Shown: positions 18,933 through 28,550, counted from the first letter of the stretch. The stretch: 64,000 nt of DNA from JAJTFA01 sp051715425 (GCA_051715425.1 JBPXJS010000002.1:62001-126000); one strand, 5' to 3'. Program-made: numbers and translations. The notes: generated by a model from the sequence alone, not told the origin.

Positions 18933-20744
18933 ATGAAGTACTTTTTTCTTATAGTGGTATTGGTATTTTCCTGCGTAAACACGCTTGCTCAGGATACTAT
19001 AGAAGTAAAATCGCGCCCTAAAAAGTTTAAGAGTAAATCTGCCCCATCCTCCCTTGGCAGTTCATCAGAGAAACTGGCAAAATCCATAGAAGAAGAGGTA
19101 AGCAGTGATAAAATAGCTTCAGATTATTATGCCGTGGCACGGGTATTAATAAAAAAAGGCGATTATATAAAAGCAGAACCCTATCTCAAAAAAGCCATTG
19201 TTCAATTATTGGGAGATAAAGGCAATAAAAACCTGCCCCTTTATTACCGCGAACTTGCACGCCTGCAGGAGCAGTTAAAGAAGGATAAAGAAGCAGCATC
19301 CAGTTATGATCTGGCTGCCACTTATAGCTATGACCTTACCCAAAGGCAAATTAATTTAAACGATGCAGCCCGTTTAAGGCAGGCCCCCTCACCAGAGAAG
19401 GAAATAGATTATTTAAAGAAGAATGAGGTGATATTGAACAATAGTGGAAATGCGGCAGAAAGGGTAAGCAATTACCAGCAGATAGCTGAGGTAAGCCGAA
19501 AACAGAATAAACCGGATGAGGCCATAAAAAGTTATACTGATGCCCTAAAGGTACTCGATAGTACGGGTGATGAATCGAACCGGATCAGGAGCGATCTGGC
19601 TGAAGTACTGGTAGAGAAAAAACAGTTTGATAAGGCAATCCTTATTCAGAAAGAAGTGGTGCAACAGGCTACTGCTGCTGATGGAATAGAGAATCAGGTG
19701 CAGCAGATGAGAAAATTGTCCGGTTATTATTTTCAGGGCAATAGGGTGGCGGAAGGAATCAATACGCTCAAAGATGCTTATCGCTTATCCATAGAAAAAG
19801 GAAATGTAAAAGAAGCAAGAGCAAGCGTGGAAGCCTTAACGGGATATTATAAAAAAGCAGGTAAGGATAAGGAGGCCTTATTGTTGCATAGCCATTTCCT
19901 GCTTCAGCTCGATTCGCTCATAGCCAAAGACAGTAGCCTTGTTGATGCCCGGCAGTTTCAGTTCTCTGAAGATAAAATTGCAAGATTGGAAAAGGAGAAA
20001 GAATTAAAGGATGAGTTGATCAGGAGGAAAAATACCAATAATACCATTCTGATTATTTCTGTTGTATTGCTGCTGATATTGATGGCTGCCATTGTAAAAG
20101 CCTTGTACTCCATTAAAAAAAGAAATAAACAAATCGCCTTGCAATCGCTCAGGCGCGAGATGAATCCTCATTTTTTATTTAACAGTTTAAACAGCGTAAA
20201 CCAGTTTATAGCCAGCAACAATGAGCGGGAGGCCAATAAATACCTTACTTCATACGCCAACCTGATGCGCAGAACCATGGAGAATTCCAATAAAGATGAT
20301 GTATCGCTTGCTACCGAGGTAGAGCAAATTACACGCTACCTCGAACTGGAAAAACTGCGCTTCTCTGATAAATTTGATTTTGAGATATATACCGATCCCA
20401 ACCTTGATCAGGAAACCATTCAGGTACCCAATATGCTTATACAACCTAACCTCGAAAATGCCATCTGGCACGGGTTGCGCTACCGGGAAAGCAAGGGTTT
20501 GCTAAAGATAAGTTTTATCTCTGAAGGCGGCCTAACCAAGGTGTCGATTGATGATAACGGCATAGGCCTAAAAGAAAGCCAGTTGATTAAAACAAAAAAC
20601 CAAAAAATGTATGAGTCGCGCGGGCTCAAAAATGTAGAGGAAAGAATAGCGTTATTAAATGAAATAGGTAAGCGGAATATTCAAATTGAGATCAAGGAGA
20701 AAACATTGCCAGAAACAGGAGTAGAGGTAACCATATCATGGTAG
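18933..20744 (+). CDS. TPR-containing LytS/YehU-type sensor histidine kinase
   Basis: 603 residues from the ATG at 18933, which begins a clear signal sequence (MKYFFLIVVLVFSCVNTLAQ); a TTG 15 nt upstream is less likely. Residues about 50-330 are TPR-like helical repeats in the periplasm. Then a coiled region, one membrane helix (ILIISVVLLLILMAAIVKAL, about 370-390), and a His_kinase domain with REMNPHFLFNSLN (phospho-acceptor about His413). The ATPase part has MLIQPNLENAIWHGL and DDNGIGL. It should sense an extracytoplasmic signal and phosphorylate the LytTR regulator encoded next, with which it overlaps by 7 nt. Confidence 0.9.
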   Translation: MKYFFLIVVLVFSCVNTLAQDTIEVKSRPKKFKSKSAPSSLGSSSEKLAKSIEEEVSSDKIASDYYAVARVLIKKGDYIKAEPYLKKAIVQLLGDKGNKNLPLYYRELARLQEQLKKDKEAASSYDLAATYSYDLTQRQINLNDAARLRQAPSPEKEIDYLKKNEVILNNSGNAAERVSNYQQIAEVSRKQNKPDEAIKSYTDALKVLDSTGDESNRIRSDLAEVLVEKKQFDKAILIQKEVVQQATAADGIENQVQQMRKLSGYYFQGNRVAEGINTLKDAYRLSIEKGNVKEARASVEALTGYYKKAGKDKEALLLHSHFLLQLDSLIAKDSSLVDARQFQFSEDKIARLEKEKELKDELIRRKNTNNTILIISVVLLLILMAAIVKALYSIKKRNKQIALQSLRREMNPHFLFNSLNSVNQFIASNNEREANKYLTSYANLMRRTMENSNKDDVSLATEVEQITRYLELEKLRFSDKFDFEIYTDPNLDQETIQVPNMLIQPNLENAIWHGLRYRESKGLLKISFISEGGLTKVSIDDNGIGLKESQLIKTKNQKMYESRGLKNVEERIALLNEIGKRNIQIEIKEKTLPETGVEVTISW

Positions 20745-21493
20745 AAAAAAGGATAACATGTGTAATTGTAGAAGATGAATTGTCGGCACGGGAGGCTTTA
20801 AAAGCTTACCTGGGCAAATATTGTCCGCAGGTACAATTAACAGGCGAAGCGGCAGATGCAAGACAGGCCATTGAATTATTGCATCAGCTAAAACCCCAAC
20901 TGGTATTTTTAGATGTAGAACTACCCTTTGGCAATGCTTTTGATATTTTAGAAGGTTGCCGCAATCTTTATTTTGAAACCATTTTTGTAACTGCATTTTC
21001 CGAATACTCCTTAAGGGCATTAAACCAAAGTGCGGCCTACTACCTGCTTAAACCTTTGAGTATAGAAGAGCTGATATTGGCCGTAAATAAAGTGCAGCAA
21101 CATATTATCAATAAAGAAGTGTTTAACCGAAACCAGGTGGTGGTGCAAAATTTCAGGGAGCAGGCACCTGAAAAACGACAGGTTATTTTGCCAACGCTTG
21201 ATGGTTTTGAGGTAATTAAAATGGAACATATCACCCGGCTTCAGGGCAATGGTAATTTTACTGATGTATACCTGCATGATGGAAGAAAAAAAATGGCCTG
21301 CCGGTTTTTAAAACATTATGCCGAGATATTGCCATACCCATTTTTAAGGGTGCATAAATCGCATATCATTAATATAGATTTTGTAAGCTCCTACCACAAG
21401 GGGCAAGGTGGTTATGTGGTGCTGCAGGATGAAACGGAAATTCTGATATCGGCAAATTATAAAGAAGAGTTTTTGAAATTATTTAAAGGGTAA
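20738..21493 (+). CDS. LytTR-family response regulator
   Basis: 251 residues. Receiver domain 1-125 with phospho-acceptor Asp59 (VFLDVELPFG), conserved Thr/Ala at FVTAFSEY and Lys at YYLLKPLS. C-terminal LytTR DNA-binding domain from about 150 (RLQGNGNFTDVYLHDGRK and FLRVHKSHIINIDFV). It is the cognate partner of the upstream kinase by overlap. A plausible target is the direct-repeat site at 18848-18876. Confidence 0.92.
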   Translation: MVEKRITCVIVEDELSAREALKAYLGKYCPQVQLTGEAADARQAIELLHQLKPQLVFLDVELPFGNAFDILEGCRNLYFETIFVTAFSEYSLRALNQSAAYYLLKPLSIEELILAVNKVQQHIINKEVFNRNQVVVQNFREQAPEKRQVILPTLDGFEVIKMEHITRLQGNGNFTDVYLHDGRKKMACRFLKHYAEILPYPFLRVHKSHIINIDFVSSYHKGQGGYVVLQDETEILISANYKEEFLKLFKG

Positions 21494-21511
21494 TCTCCTT
21501 TCTGCTGATGC

Positions 21512-21547
21512 AAAAAAGTAGCCACCCTTTCGGGCAGCTATTTTTTT
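21512..21547. terminator. Bidirectional rho-independent terminator
   Basis: A-run, stem GTAGC/GCTAT plus CCC/GGG with two mismatches, then seven T. It sits between the convergent LytTR and T9SS-protein genes. Confidence 0.75.
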
Positions 21548-21567
21548 CGGTTAGTGAGGCCGGGTGC

Positions 21568-23301
21568 TTATTCAATTATTATTTTTTGCATTTGTTGAGT
21601 TCCGGTGAGGCCTATAAAATATATTCCGGATGCATATCCTGAAAGGTCAATGCGGTATTCTGTCATTTCCGGTTTGCCTGAGAAAGTAAACAGTTGTTTG
21701 CCAACAGCATTATATAGAATCATATCCTGCCCTTTATTATTTGCAGGTACTTTGATATGAAACATTCCTTTGCCAGGATTTGGATAAACCGTAAGTTGGT
21801 TATCTCCGGATTTGTTTATTTTGTTTACCGAAGTAGTAAATGGCTCCGGTGGCGAAAGTTCGGTATAACCAGGTCCAAGGATTACACTGTAATCTTTCCA
21901 GGCCGGATCTAACGCAGTGCGGTACGATCTGGTAAAACGATATATCTTGTCGGCAGAGAAAGTTCCCTCTACTGATGGGTCTCCGGTTAAATCAGCAACC
22001 ACCCCGTGATAAGAGTTATCTACCGTAAAGCCATTAAACAAATTGGATTCTCCGGCTGGTATCGACCAGTTGGATGGATTTACAATCTGATAAAGAGGTT
22101 CGTTTGTAAAGGCATCCAACTCTTCCAGTTTCCATTCAGTTTCAAAACCGGGAATCAGGTGCTCATCCGTATTAGCCGGATCTCCCGAAACATGGAATAC
22201 CCTGCCGGTCCAGTTGTTTGGATTTAAATTGATAGCAACCACATTGCAGGAGTAAGTTTTATACGTTTTGGTAATGGCGCATTGGTTTACTCCATTACTG
22301 GTTATGGTTAGGGTGTAAATGGCCGGATTGATCGGATCAAGATTAACTGATACCGGAGTATATGAACTAAGCGGAATGGTTACAGGAAATCCCGGGAGGT
22401 TTGCGCTGATGGTTGCCGATGCCCCAATATTTACCAGATTGGAAAGGTTAATATTTAATAGTGGAGGGTTGGGATTTCCAACACAAAGCATGGGATTGGA
22501 AACCGATATCTGGGCTGTTGGCGAGGTCACCGGATCGGGACCATAATTGTATTGTAACTCGGCATCTACCATTAAACCGGCACCAAGGGCGTAGGAGCTT
22601 TCTTTTTTTACGGTAATGTACAGGTAGTTTACCCCATTAATTAAATGAGAAGGAGTGAGGGGAATTACATAATGTGGAAATTGCTGATATAAGGAGGTTG
22701 TTGAGATATAAGCTGCACGTGCAAAGGCAGCATTTTCCGGTGGTACATGTGGTGCAAAGTTGCTGAGCGAGTAGTCGGCTACATTCACTGGAGCCATGCC
22801 GTTTAAATTAATCTGATCAGCCCTTTCCAATCCGGTTAATGAGCGCACATAAAGTTTTAAAGAATTTGGACGCTTACATGCCGGAAAGTTTACTGTAAAC
22901 TGTAACCGGTAATAATAGGTTCCGTTGGGAGCACTGTATTTCATATCACCTGGTTGTGCGTATGCAAAATGACCAGGCTGACTCAACTCTGTTTGTGTCC
23001 ATGGATATGGTGTAAGCATATAGGAGTTTAGGGATAAAGGTTGATAGCTGGGGTCAGCCCCTGAGGGTGAACTATAGTTAGGATCGTATGGGGTAGCGGT
23101 ACCTATTTTTACAGGTTGGTATACCGCACTTGTTGGTGTCCTTACCGTCCATCTCGGATCATCAACCATGGGAGATAATAAATTCCCGCTGTTGTCAATT
23201 CCTGTTCTCAGGTCTACAGTATAATAGTTAACCTGTGCATTTGCCTGCATTTGAAAAGTAAATGCCCCGCAAATCATTGTTGCCAATTTAATTAGTTTCA
23301 T
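21568..23301 (-). CDS. Secreted T9SS protein of unknown function
   Basis: 577 residues from the Met at 23301, which gives a good signal peptide (MKLIKLATMICGAFTFQMQA, cleavage after NAQ); a frame extension to 23346 is probably not translated. The N-terminal half contains tyrosine/aromatic-rich beta segments such as NGTYYYRLQFTVNFPACKR, like a carbohydrate-binding or jelly-roll module. A short Ig-like stretch follows (ISVSNPMLCVGNPNPPLL). The C-terminus, with LTVYPNPGKGMFHIKV and ending QQMQKIIIE, is a type A T9SS sorting domain. No catalytic motif is evident. Confidence 0.82.
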   Translation of the reverse strand: MKLIKLATMICGAFTFQMQANAQVNYYTVDLRTGIDNSGNLLSPMVDDPRWTVRTPTSAVYQPVKIGTATPYDPNYSSPSGADPSYQPLSLNSYMLTPYPWTQTELSQPGHFAYAQPGDMKYSAPNGTYYYRLQFTVNFPACKRPNSLKLYVRSLTGLERADQINLNGMAPVNVADYSLSNFAPHVPPENAAFARAAYISTTSLYQQFPHYVIPLTPSHLINGVNYLYITVKKESSYALGAGLMVDAELQYNYGPDPVTSPTAQISVSNPMLCVGNPNPPLLNINLSNLVNIGASATISANLPGFPVTIPLSSYTPVSVNLDPINPAIYTLTITSNGVNQCAITKTYKTYSCNVVAINLNPNNWTGRVFHVSGDPANTDEHLIPGFETEWKLEELDAFTNEPLYQIVNPSNWSIPAGESNLFNGFTVDNSYHGVVADLTGDPSVEGTFSADKIYRFTRSYRTALDPAWKDYSVILGPGYTELSPPEPFTTSVNKINKSGDNQLTVYPNPGKGMFHIKVPANNKGQDMILYNAVGKQLFTFSGKPEMTEYRIDLSGYASGIYFIGLTGTQQMQKIIIE

Positions 23302-23740
23302 GTTTTTCGTGTTTAATTTGCTTACTCTGTTAAAGCTTTTCAGCAATCGCTTTGGTATGGTTACATACCTGTTTGTTTTTTCAATCCAGAACCTTGTCTG
23401 TCTGAAATGGATGAATTTAAGGAGGGTGAATAATTTTAATTAATGGTTGTTTTGATCAATTTACTCCGACAAAAAAACGGGCTTCCCAAACCCCTTGCTG
23501 CCTTTGTTTATGCGTGCTTTGCATATGGTAAATATTTTATGCAAGTTCTTTTGTTGCATACAAAACATCATTACCGTTCGATAGCTTTTCTATCCAATGA
23601 TGAAAAATAGATGCGTTGGATTCTCATCGAAACACACTTTTTATAATTAAGTAAATATTAATATGAGAATGAGTGATGCACTTAAATGGAAAATGGTATT
23701 TTCGTTATACGCCTTATCTAACGATTATAAACTCTATTCC
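23302..23740. other. Intergenic region between two divergent T9SS genes
   Basis: No gene supported. It holds small inverted repeats: GGTATG-GTTA-CATACC (23354-23369) and TATGCAA/TTGCATA around 23540-23562. A frame continuing into the RCC1 gene from 23663 is probably untranslated, since the signal peptide starts at 23741. Confidence 0.5.
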
Positions 23741-26700
23741 ATGAAACCAAATACGTTTTTGCTTAGTGCATTTCTGTTTTTTCATTTCCATTCCTATGCA
23801 CAACTCAATAGAAAATTGATGCAACTTGAAACTCAAAACAGGGGATCAACAAATGCATTGTTTTCAACGCACTTAGCAGGTCAGATTTTCGAAATAAGAG
23901 ATGGTGTATTATGGGCGGCTGGTACAAATTCAAATGGTCAATTGGGTGATTCTACAAAAAAAACTCCAAAAAAGTTCATACAGATTAATGCAGGCAACAA
24001 TTGGGTAAGTGTAGCTCCTGGTATATTATTTACGATTGGTATTAAGTCTGACGGTACCCTATGGGGGTGGGGTGCCAACGATTCATCTCAGTTAGGAATA
24101 ATGCCTTTAACTGATCACGTTGTACCAACCAGAATTGGAACCGATAGCGACTGGGTAAGTGTAGCTGCCGGTATGCGCCATTGCCTGGGTTTAAAGAATG
24201 ATGGTTCTTTATGGGCCTGGGGTGGCAATGCTTATGGTAAACTTGGAAATGGTACCACCACCAAAGCAAGTGTACCCATCAGAATAGGTACCGATAACAG
24301 TTGGATTGCCATAGTTGCAGGTGCAGATCATTCTATGGGTCTTAAGTCTGATGGTACACTTTGGACCTGGGGCGATAACCGCAGTAAACAATTAGGACGT
24401 GATGCTACAGTAAGCTACCTGGTGCCTGGTGTAGTGGGTACTGATCACAATTGGGCTAAAATTGCATGCGGGTTTCGCCAGAGTTTTGGGATTAAGGCAG
24501 ATGGATCCCTTTGGTGTTGGGGGCAGAACACTTATGGTGTGCTTGGGCTCGACAGTGCCATAAGCCAGGCTGTAACACCTGTTCGTGTTGGCAGCAGCAA
24601 CAAGTGGGTTCATATAGCAAGTGGGAATTTTACAACAATGGGTATTCAGGCAGATGGAAGCCTTTGGACCTGGGGAAATAATCTCAACGGTGAAATGGGT
24701 AACGAAAACCTGTTACAACCACAGTATACCCCTAAACGGTTTGGATTGGATAATGATTGGTGTTATGTAACCGGATCCAGCATATGTATGGCCAAAAAAG
24801 CAAATGGATCACTTTGGCATTGGGGGGCAAATTTTTCAGGTTATTTGGGTGATTCTTATTATAGTTCCGTACCAGTTGAAATTGGCAAAACCAATTGTTG
24901 GGCTAATCTCACATCCGGCAGCAGCCATGCGCTTGGCTTAAGAAGCAATGGTACCTTGTGGTCCTGGGGCGATAACTTATTTGCCCAATTGGGTATTGGA
25001 AATAATACCATGCAAACTGGTCCGGTAAACATAGGTGGCAACAACTGGAGTTATGCTGCTGCCGGGTTTAATTTTTCTGCAGGTATAAAAGCCAATGGCA
25101 CCATTTGGTGTTGGGGCGATAACAGCAATGGCCAATTGGGTGATGCTACTTTTGTTTCTCAGAAAACTCCGGTACAAACCGGTAGTGATTCCAACTGGGT
25201 AAAAATAGCTGTGGGTGCAGTGCATACCCTCGCCATTAAAAGTGATGGTACCTTGTGGGCCTGGGGTGGCAATGCCAACGGACAATTAGGCGATGGCAGT
25301 ACGGTGAATAAAAATATACCGGTGCGCATAGGAACCGACAGCAACTGGATATATGTAAAAGCAGGTTTTGTACAAAGTTTTGCTATTAAAAGCAACGGCA
25401 CCCTGTGGACCTGGGGCGATAATGCTTACGGGCAATTGGGCATTGGAAACAACAACCAGCAAAATACCCCGGTACAAATTGGAACAGATAATAAGTGGAT
25501 CAGTATTGCCGCAGGAGATTATCATACCCTTGGACTAAAAGCCAATGGCACCCTGTGGGCATGGGGAAGAAATACATACAGCCAGTTAGGTAATGGCAAT
25601 CAAACCAGCTCCAATATCCCACAACAGGTGGGCACTTCAACCGACTGGATGTTGGTGGCTGCGGGGCAATACCACAGCATTGCCGTTAAGGCTGATGGCA
25701 GTTTCTGGGGTTGGGGCAATAATGGTTTTGGGGAGTTGGGCAACGGATTTAATAACTCATTAACCACACCAACTAAAACAAGTACCGATAATAAATGGAT
25801 CAGTATTACGGCTGGTGGAAACTTTAGTTACCGCCTGGGCGATGAAAGAAAATGGTATTGTGCCACAGGAGCAAACGGAAGCGGACAGTTGGGTGATGGC
25901 AGTACGGTAAACAAAAACAGTTTTGTTTGCAATAATGCCTGTCTGGTTCCGCCCAATCTGGTAACAAAAGATTCCACCATTTGTGCAGGAACGAGGGTAA
26001 CCCTGAGGGCAATGGGCGAGGGCTATATCAGTTGGTATAGTGATTCTGTAGGTGGTACCTTTTTAGGTACAGATACTGTTTTTACTACACCCATATTAAC
26101 TACAAACAAAACCTTTTATGTTCAGGATAGTATTTGTGGGGTAAGCGAAAAAAGAACCCCGTTGCGGGTTACGGTACTTCCGGTTCCTGTGGTAACAGCC
26201 AATGTAACAGATACCGTAGTTTGTTTTGGAGAAAAAACTATTTTGAGCGGAAGTGGAATTGGATCTGTTGCTTATACATGGAGCGGAGGAGCAGTTAATG
26301 GTATTCCTTATGCGCCAGCTAATACTGGCTTTCATGTGGTTACAGGCACGGGTTCCAATGGTTGTAAAACTAAGGACAGTGTTTTTGTGAGGGTAAAACC
26401 TACACCAAATATGTTTATTACCAAAAGCGGTGCAAATTTAAAGGTTGCTCAGGCCAATGCTTCTTACCAGTGGCTTACTTGTCCAAACGGATACGTGCCC
26501 ATTGCAGGTGCAACAGGTCAATCGTATTTACCAGCATCAAATGGAAATTACGCAGTGCGTGTGCTGGCAGATGGTTGTGCGGATACCTCATCATGTATTG
26601 TAGTAACCAATGTTGGGATAAATGAAGATGCTTTTACCTCACCTGGTTTGTTTATTTATCCAAATCCATCGGGTGGAGAAATAACGGTCTGCTCTTCACG

Positions 26701-26881
26701 TAAGGGAACTTTTGTGTTACTTAATCAAATAGGGCAGGTATTGCAAACCTTTACATTGCAAGGTGGGCAGGAGCATACCTGGCAATTCAACGGACTTTCT
26801 GCAGGGGTTTATTATATAGCAGAAAGCGGGCCTTCAGCCACGGTGATGGCTAAAAAGATTGTTGTTTTACAGGGAAAGTAA
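23741..26881 (+). CDS. RCC1-repeat secreted protein with Ig-like and T9SS sorting domains
   Basis: 1046 residues from the ATG at 23741, chosen because it begins a signal peptide (MKPNTFLLSAFLFFHFHSYA). Residues about 40-740 contain some 13-14 RCC1-type blades of the form GLKxDGTLWxWGxNxxGQLGxG; RCC1 folds as a seven-bladed propeller, so two propellers may be present. An Ig-like region follows (LVTKDSTICAGTRVTLRAMG; PTPNMFITKSGANLKVAQAN). The C-terminus has LFIYPNPSGGEITV and ends MAKKIVVLQGK, a T9SS sorting domain. Some blades are nearly identical at DNA level, suggesting recent internal duplication. Likely a surface-binding protein; ligand unknown. Confidence 0.9.
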   Translation: MKPNTFLLSAFLFFHFHSYAQLNRKLMQLETQNRGSTNALFSTHLAGQIFEIRDGVLWAAGTNSNGQLGDSTKKTPKKFIQINAGNNWVSVAPGILFTIGIKSDGTLWGWGANDSSQLGIMPLTDHVVPTRIGTDSDWVSVAAGMRHCLGLKNDGSLWAWGGNAYGKLGNGTTTKASVPIRIGTDNSWIAIVAGADHSMGLKSDGTLWTWGDNRSKQLGRDATVSYLVPGVVGTDHNWAKIACGFRQSFGIKADGSLWCWGQNTYGVLGLDSAISQAVTPVRVGSSNKWVHIASGNFTTMGIQADGSLWTWGNNLNGEMGNENLLQPQYTPKRFGLDNDWCYVTGSSICMAKKANGSLWHWGANFSGYLGDSYYSSVPVEIGKTNCWANLTSGSSHALGLRSNGTLWSWGDNLFAQLGIGNNTMQTGPVNIGGNNWSYAAAGFNFSAGIKANGTIWCWGDNSNGQLGDATFVSQKTPVQTGSDSNWVKIAVGAVHTLAIKSDGTLWAWGGNANGQLGDGSTVNKNIPVRIGTDSNWIYVKAGFVQSFAIKSNGTLWTWGDNAYGQLGIGNNNQQNTPVQIGTDNKWISIAAGDYHTLGLKANGTLWAWGRNTYSQLGNGNQTSSNIPQQVGTSTDWMLVAAGQYHSIAVKADGSFWGWGNNGFGELGNGFNNSLTTPTKTSTDNKWISITAGGNFSYRLGDERKWYCATGANGSGQLGDGSTVNKNSFVCNNACLVPPNLVTKDSTICAGTRVTLRAMGEGYISWYSDSVGGTFLGTDTVFTTPILTTNKTFYVQDSICGVSEKRTPLRVTVLPVPVVTANVTDTVVCFGEKTILSGSGIGSVAYTWSGGAVNGIPYAPANTGFHVVTGTGSNGCKTKDSVFVRVKPTPNMFITKSGANLKVAQANASYQWLTCPNGYVPIAGATGQSYLPASNGNYAVRVLADGCADTSSCIVVTNVGINEDAFTSPGLFIYPNPSGGEITVCSSRKGTFVLLNQIGQVLQTFTLQGGQEHTWQFNGLSAGVYYIAESGPSATVMAKKIVVLQGK

Positions 26882-26888
26882 AACACAT

Positions 26889-26922
26889 AAACCTCCGGGT
26901 ATATGATACTCCGAAGGTTTTT
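26889..26922 (+). terminator. Rho-independent terminator of the RCC1-repeat gene
   Basis: Stem AAACCT/AGGTTT, CGG/CCG and GTAT/ATAC with one mismatch and one bulge, then T5. It begins 8 nt after the stop. Confidence 0.8.
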
Positions 26923-26963
26923 ATAAAATACGTGTGAACCCCTGTAAGAGGGCACACCGGCTA

Positions 26964-27299
26964 TTACTTAGATTTTTTTGCCGCTTTCTTTTTGGCTTTT
27001 TTAGGAGCCGCTTTTTTCTTGGCTGCAGGTTTAGCTGCTGCTTTCTTTTTAGGAGCAGGAGCTGCACTTTTGCTAAGCGGGTTGCCGCTACCTGTAATTA
27101 ACCAGGTTAGGTTCACATCCGGGTAGGCTTTATAAATCTTGGCAAACTTATCGGCACCGATATTGTTTGCGGTATCTATATACCCATTGGAAAGACCCAC
27201 TTCTTTATAAAAGGTAGCCTTGTTAATCCCTTTTAGTTTCATAATCCGCAATAACCTTTTGGCAATGATGGAGTATTCACCAGTTACACGTCTGCTCAT
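26964..27299 (-). CDS. Small HTH protein with histone-H1-like lysine/alanine tail
   Basis: 111 residues from the ATG at 27299. Residues 1-75 resemble a phage-repressor-type HTH domain (IIAKRLLRIMKLKGINKATFYKEVGLSNGYID, then VNLTWLITGSGNP, a common ending of such domains in Bacteroidota). Residues 76-111 are almost only Lys, Ala and Pro (APKKKAAAKPAAKKK), like histone H1 or HU-like tails. The combination suggests a DNA-binding, nucleoid-associated regulator. The frame is open upstream to 27605, but that part has an atypical composition and is not taken as coding. It lies next to the foreign block starting at 27869. Confidence 0.75.
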   Translation of the reverse strand: MSRRVTGEYSIIAKRLLRIMKLKGINKATFYKEVGLSNGYIDTANNIGADKFAKIYKAYPDVNLTWLITGSGNPLSKSAAPAPKKKAAAKPAAKKKAAPKKAKKKAAKKSK

Positions 27300-27868
27300 A
27301 ATACTAATTTTATGAAATGTTAATGACTTGAGAAAAATTAAAAACGAAATATCAGGAAATGCCCTATAAATTCCAAATTCAATAACAGCAATCGGGATAT
27401 TTTGTTTTGAGGTGACCCAGGGAAGTAATAAATCAGAGCCAAATCCGCTTTGGAGGAGGCAAACCCTGCTTATGGCGCCAAATAAGGCCAGTAGCCTAAT
27501 TTTGGTGTAAAATCTGATATCGGTTTCATCGGGAGTGCAAGCCAACAGGGGTGCTGCTACAAAAAGGAGGTTTAAATTGCTGACCCCGTGGTGTCCCAAT
27601 AACATTATTATGTCTTTAGTTTATGATAATGAGGTTTTTACGGTTTTGTGGGCTTAAAAAAAAGAATGTTTTCCCTATAAAAAAAGAGTGTTTTCACTCT
27701 TGATTTTGATGAAAAGGAAGGGGAGTTTTGTGTAGCCGGGTACAAACGGAAATACACGGGTATACACGTTTGTACACGGATGTAACGGGTAAAAAATATT
27801 TTAAAAGCGCAATATATAACTTGCTGAAAATGTGTAAATATGTAAAATGGAGTTGCGTATATTTATGA
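27300..27868. other. Intergenic region left of the foreign block
   Basis: About 570 nt without a supported gene. It holds a small hairpin (AAGAGTG-TTTT-CACTCTT, 27684-27701) followed by GATTTT, and the phased 10-bp repeats at 27740-27789. The last 30 nt (GGAGTTGCGTATATT...) loosely resemble the right arm of the cassette repeats. Confidence 0.5.
27740..27789. repeat. Five degenerate 10-bp tandem repeats
   Basis: Units read GTACAAACGG, AAATACACGG, GTATACACGT, TTGTACACGG and ATGTAACGGG: a TACACGG core repeated once per helical turn. This could be an operator array; no regulator is assigned. Confidence 0.5.
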
Positions 27869-27877
27869 GTTATAAGC
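27869..27877 (+). other. Lone cassette-type box GTTATAAGC, left end of the foreign block
   Basis: GTTATAAGC is the exact reverse complement of the left outer box of the inverted repeat at 36857 (13 of 15 when extended). It is followed at offset 15 by AAAAGACG, also found just after the boxes at 38154 and, as GAAGACA, at 39421. It is read as the 5' boundary of a unit ending at 36982. Confidence 0.5.
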
Positions 27878-27920
27878 AAGCCTAAAAGACGACACCGTAT
27901 CATTAAACCGACAAAATAAA

Positions 27921-28550
27921 ATGGAAAATTTTGACCGCAAAAAACATTGGGAAAACATCTATCAGACAAAAGAATTGAAAGACGTTAGTTGGTTTCAACC
28001 GACACCGGAAACTTCTTTGGATTTCTTTAAACAATTCAACGTGCCTACAACTGCAAAAGTCATTGACATTGGTGGTGGCGACAGTTTTTTAGTTGACCAT
28101 TTACTTGACTTGGGTTATCAAGACATTTCAGTTCTTGACATTTCAGCAGCTGCTATTGACAGAGCAAAACAACGACTAGGTGACAAATCAAATAATGTTA
28201 AATGGATAGTTGCAGATGCAGCAACTTTTAAGCCGACAGAGAAATATGACTTTTGGCACGACCGAGCAGCATTTCACTTTTTAACAGATGAGCAAGAGAT
28301 TGCTAACTACTTACAAATTGCACAAGAAAGTATTAACCCGACAGGTGTTTTGGTTATCGGAACATTCTCAGAACTGGGACCAAAAAAATGTAGCGGAATA
28401 GAAATTAAACAATATTCGGAAACGACAATGACCGACCAACTGAAAAAGTTCTTTGAGAAAATCAAGTGCATTACCGTTGACCATTTGACACCATTTGACA
28501 CCATTCAGAATTTTGTTTTTTGTAGTTTTAGAAAATTACAAACGTCTTGA
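27921..28550 (+). CDS. Class I SAM-dependent methyltransferase
   Basis: 209 residues. SAM-binding motif I VIDIGGGDSFLVDHLL (about 49-64), motif II acidic VLDISAAAIDRAK (about 74-86), then WIVADAATF and a DRAAFHFL segment typical of thiopurine/TehB-like small-molecule methyltransferases. The WFQPTPETSLDFF start is common to a family annotated only as methyltransferase. Substrate unknown. It is the first gene after the GTTATAAGC box. Its codon choice (many GAC, ACA, AAA) differs from the host genes to the left, suggesting transfer. Confidence 0.85.
   Translation: MENFDRKKHWENIYQTKELKDVSWFQPTPETSLDFFKQFNVPTTAKVIDIGGGDSFLVDHLLDLGYQDISVLDISAAAIDRAKQRLGDKSNNVKWIVADAATFKPTEKYDFWHDRAAFHFLTDEQEIANYLQIAQESINPTGVLVIGTFSELGPKKCSGIEIKQYSETTMTDQLKKFFEKIKCITVDHLTPFDTIQNFVFCSFRKLQTS

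Noticed and set aside
23880..25900. Regular DNA repeats resembling a CRISPR array
   Set aside because: They are in-frame RCC1 blades about 150 nt long inside one coding sequence, not short repeats with unique spacers.
27300..27605. N-terminal extension of the HTH/H1-tail gene
   Set aside because: The ATG at 27299 starts the HTH fold; the upstream part has Cys/Leu-rich, non-protein-like content.
27694..27969. 91-residue minus-strand frame across the phased repeats
   Set aside because: It antisenses the methyltransferase start and is unlike any known protein.
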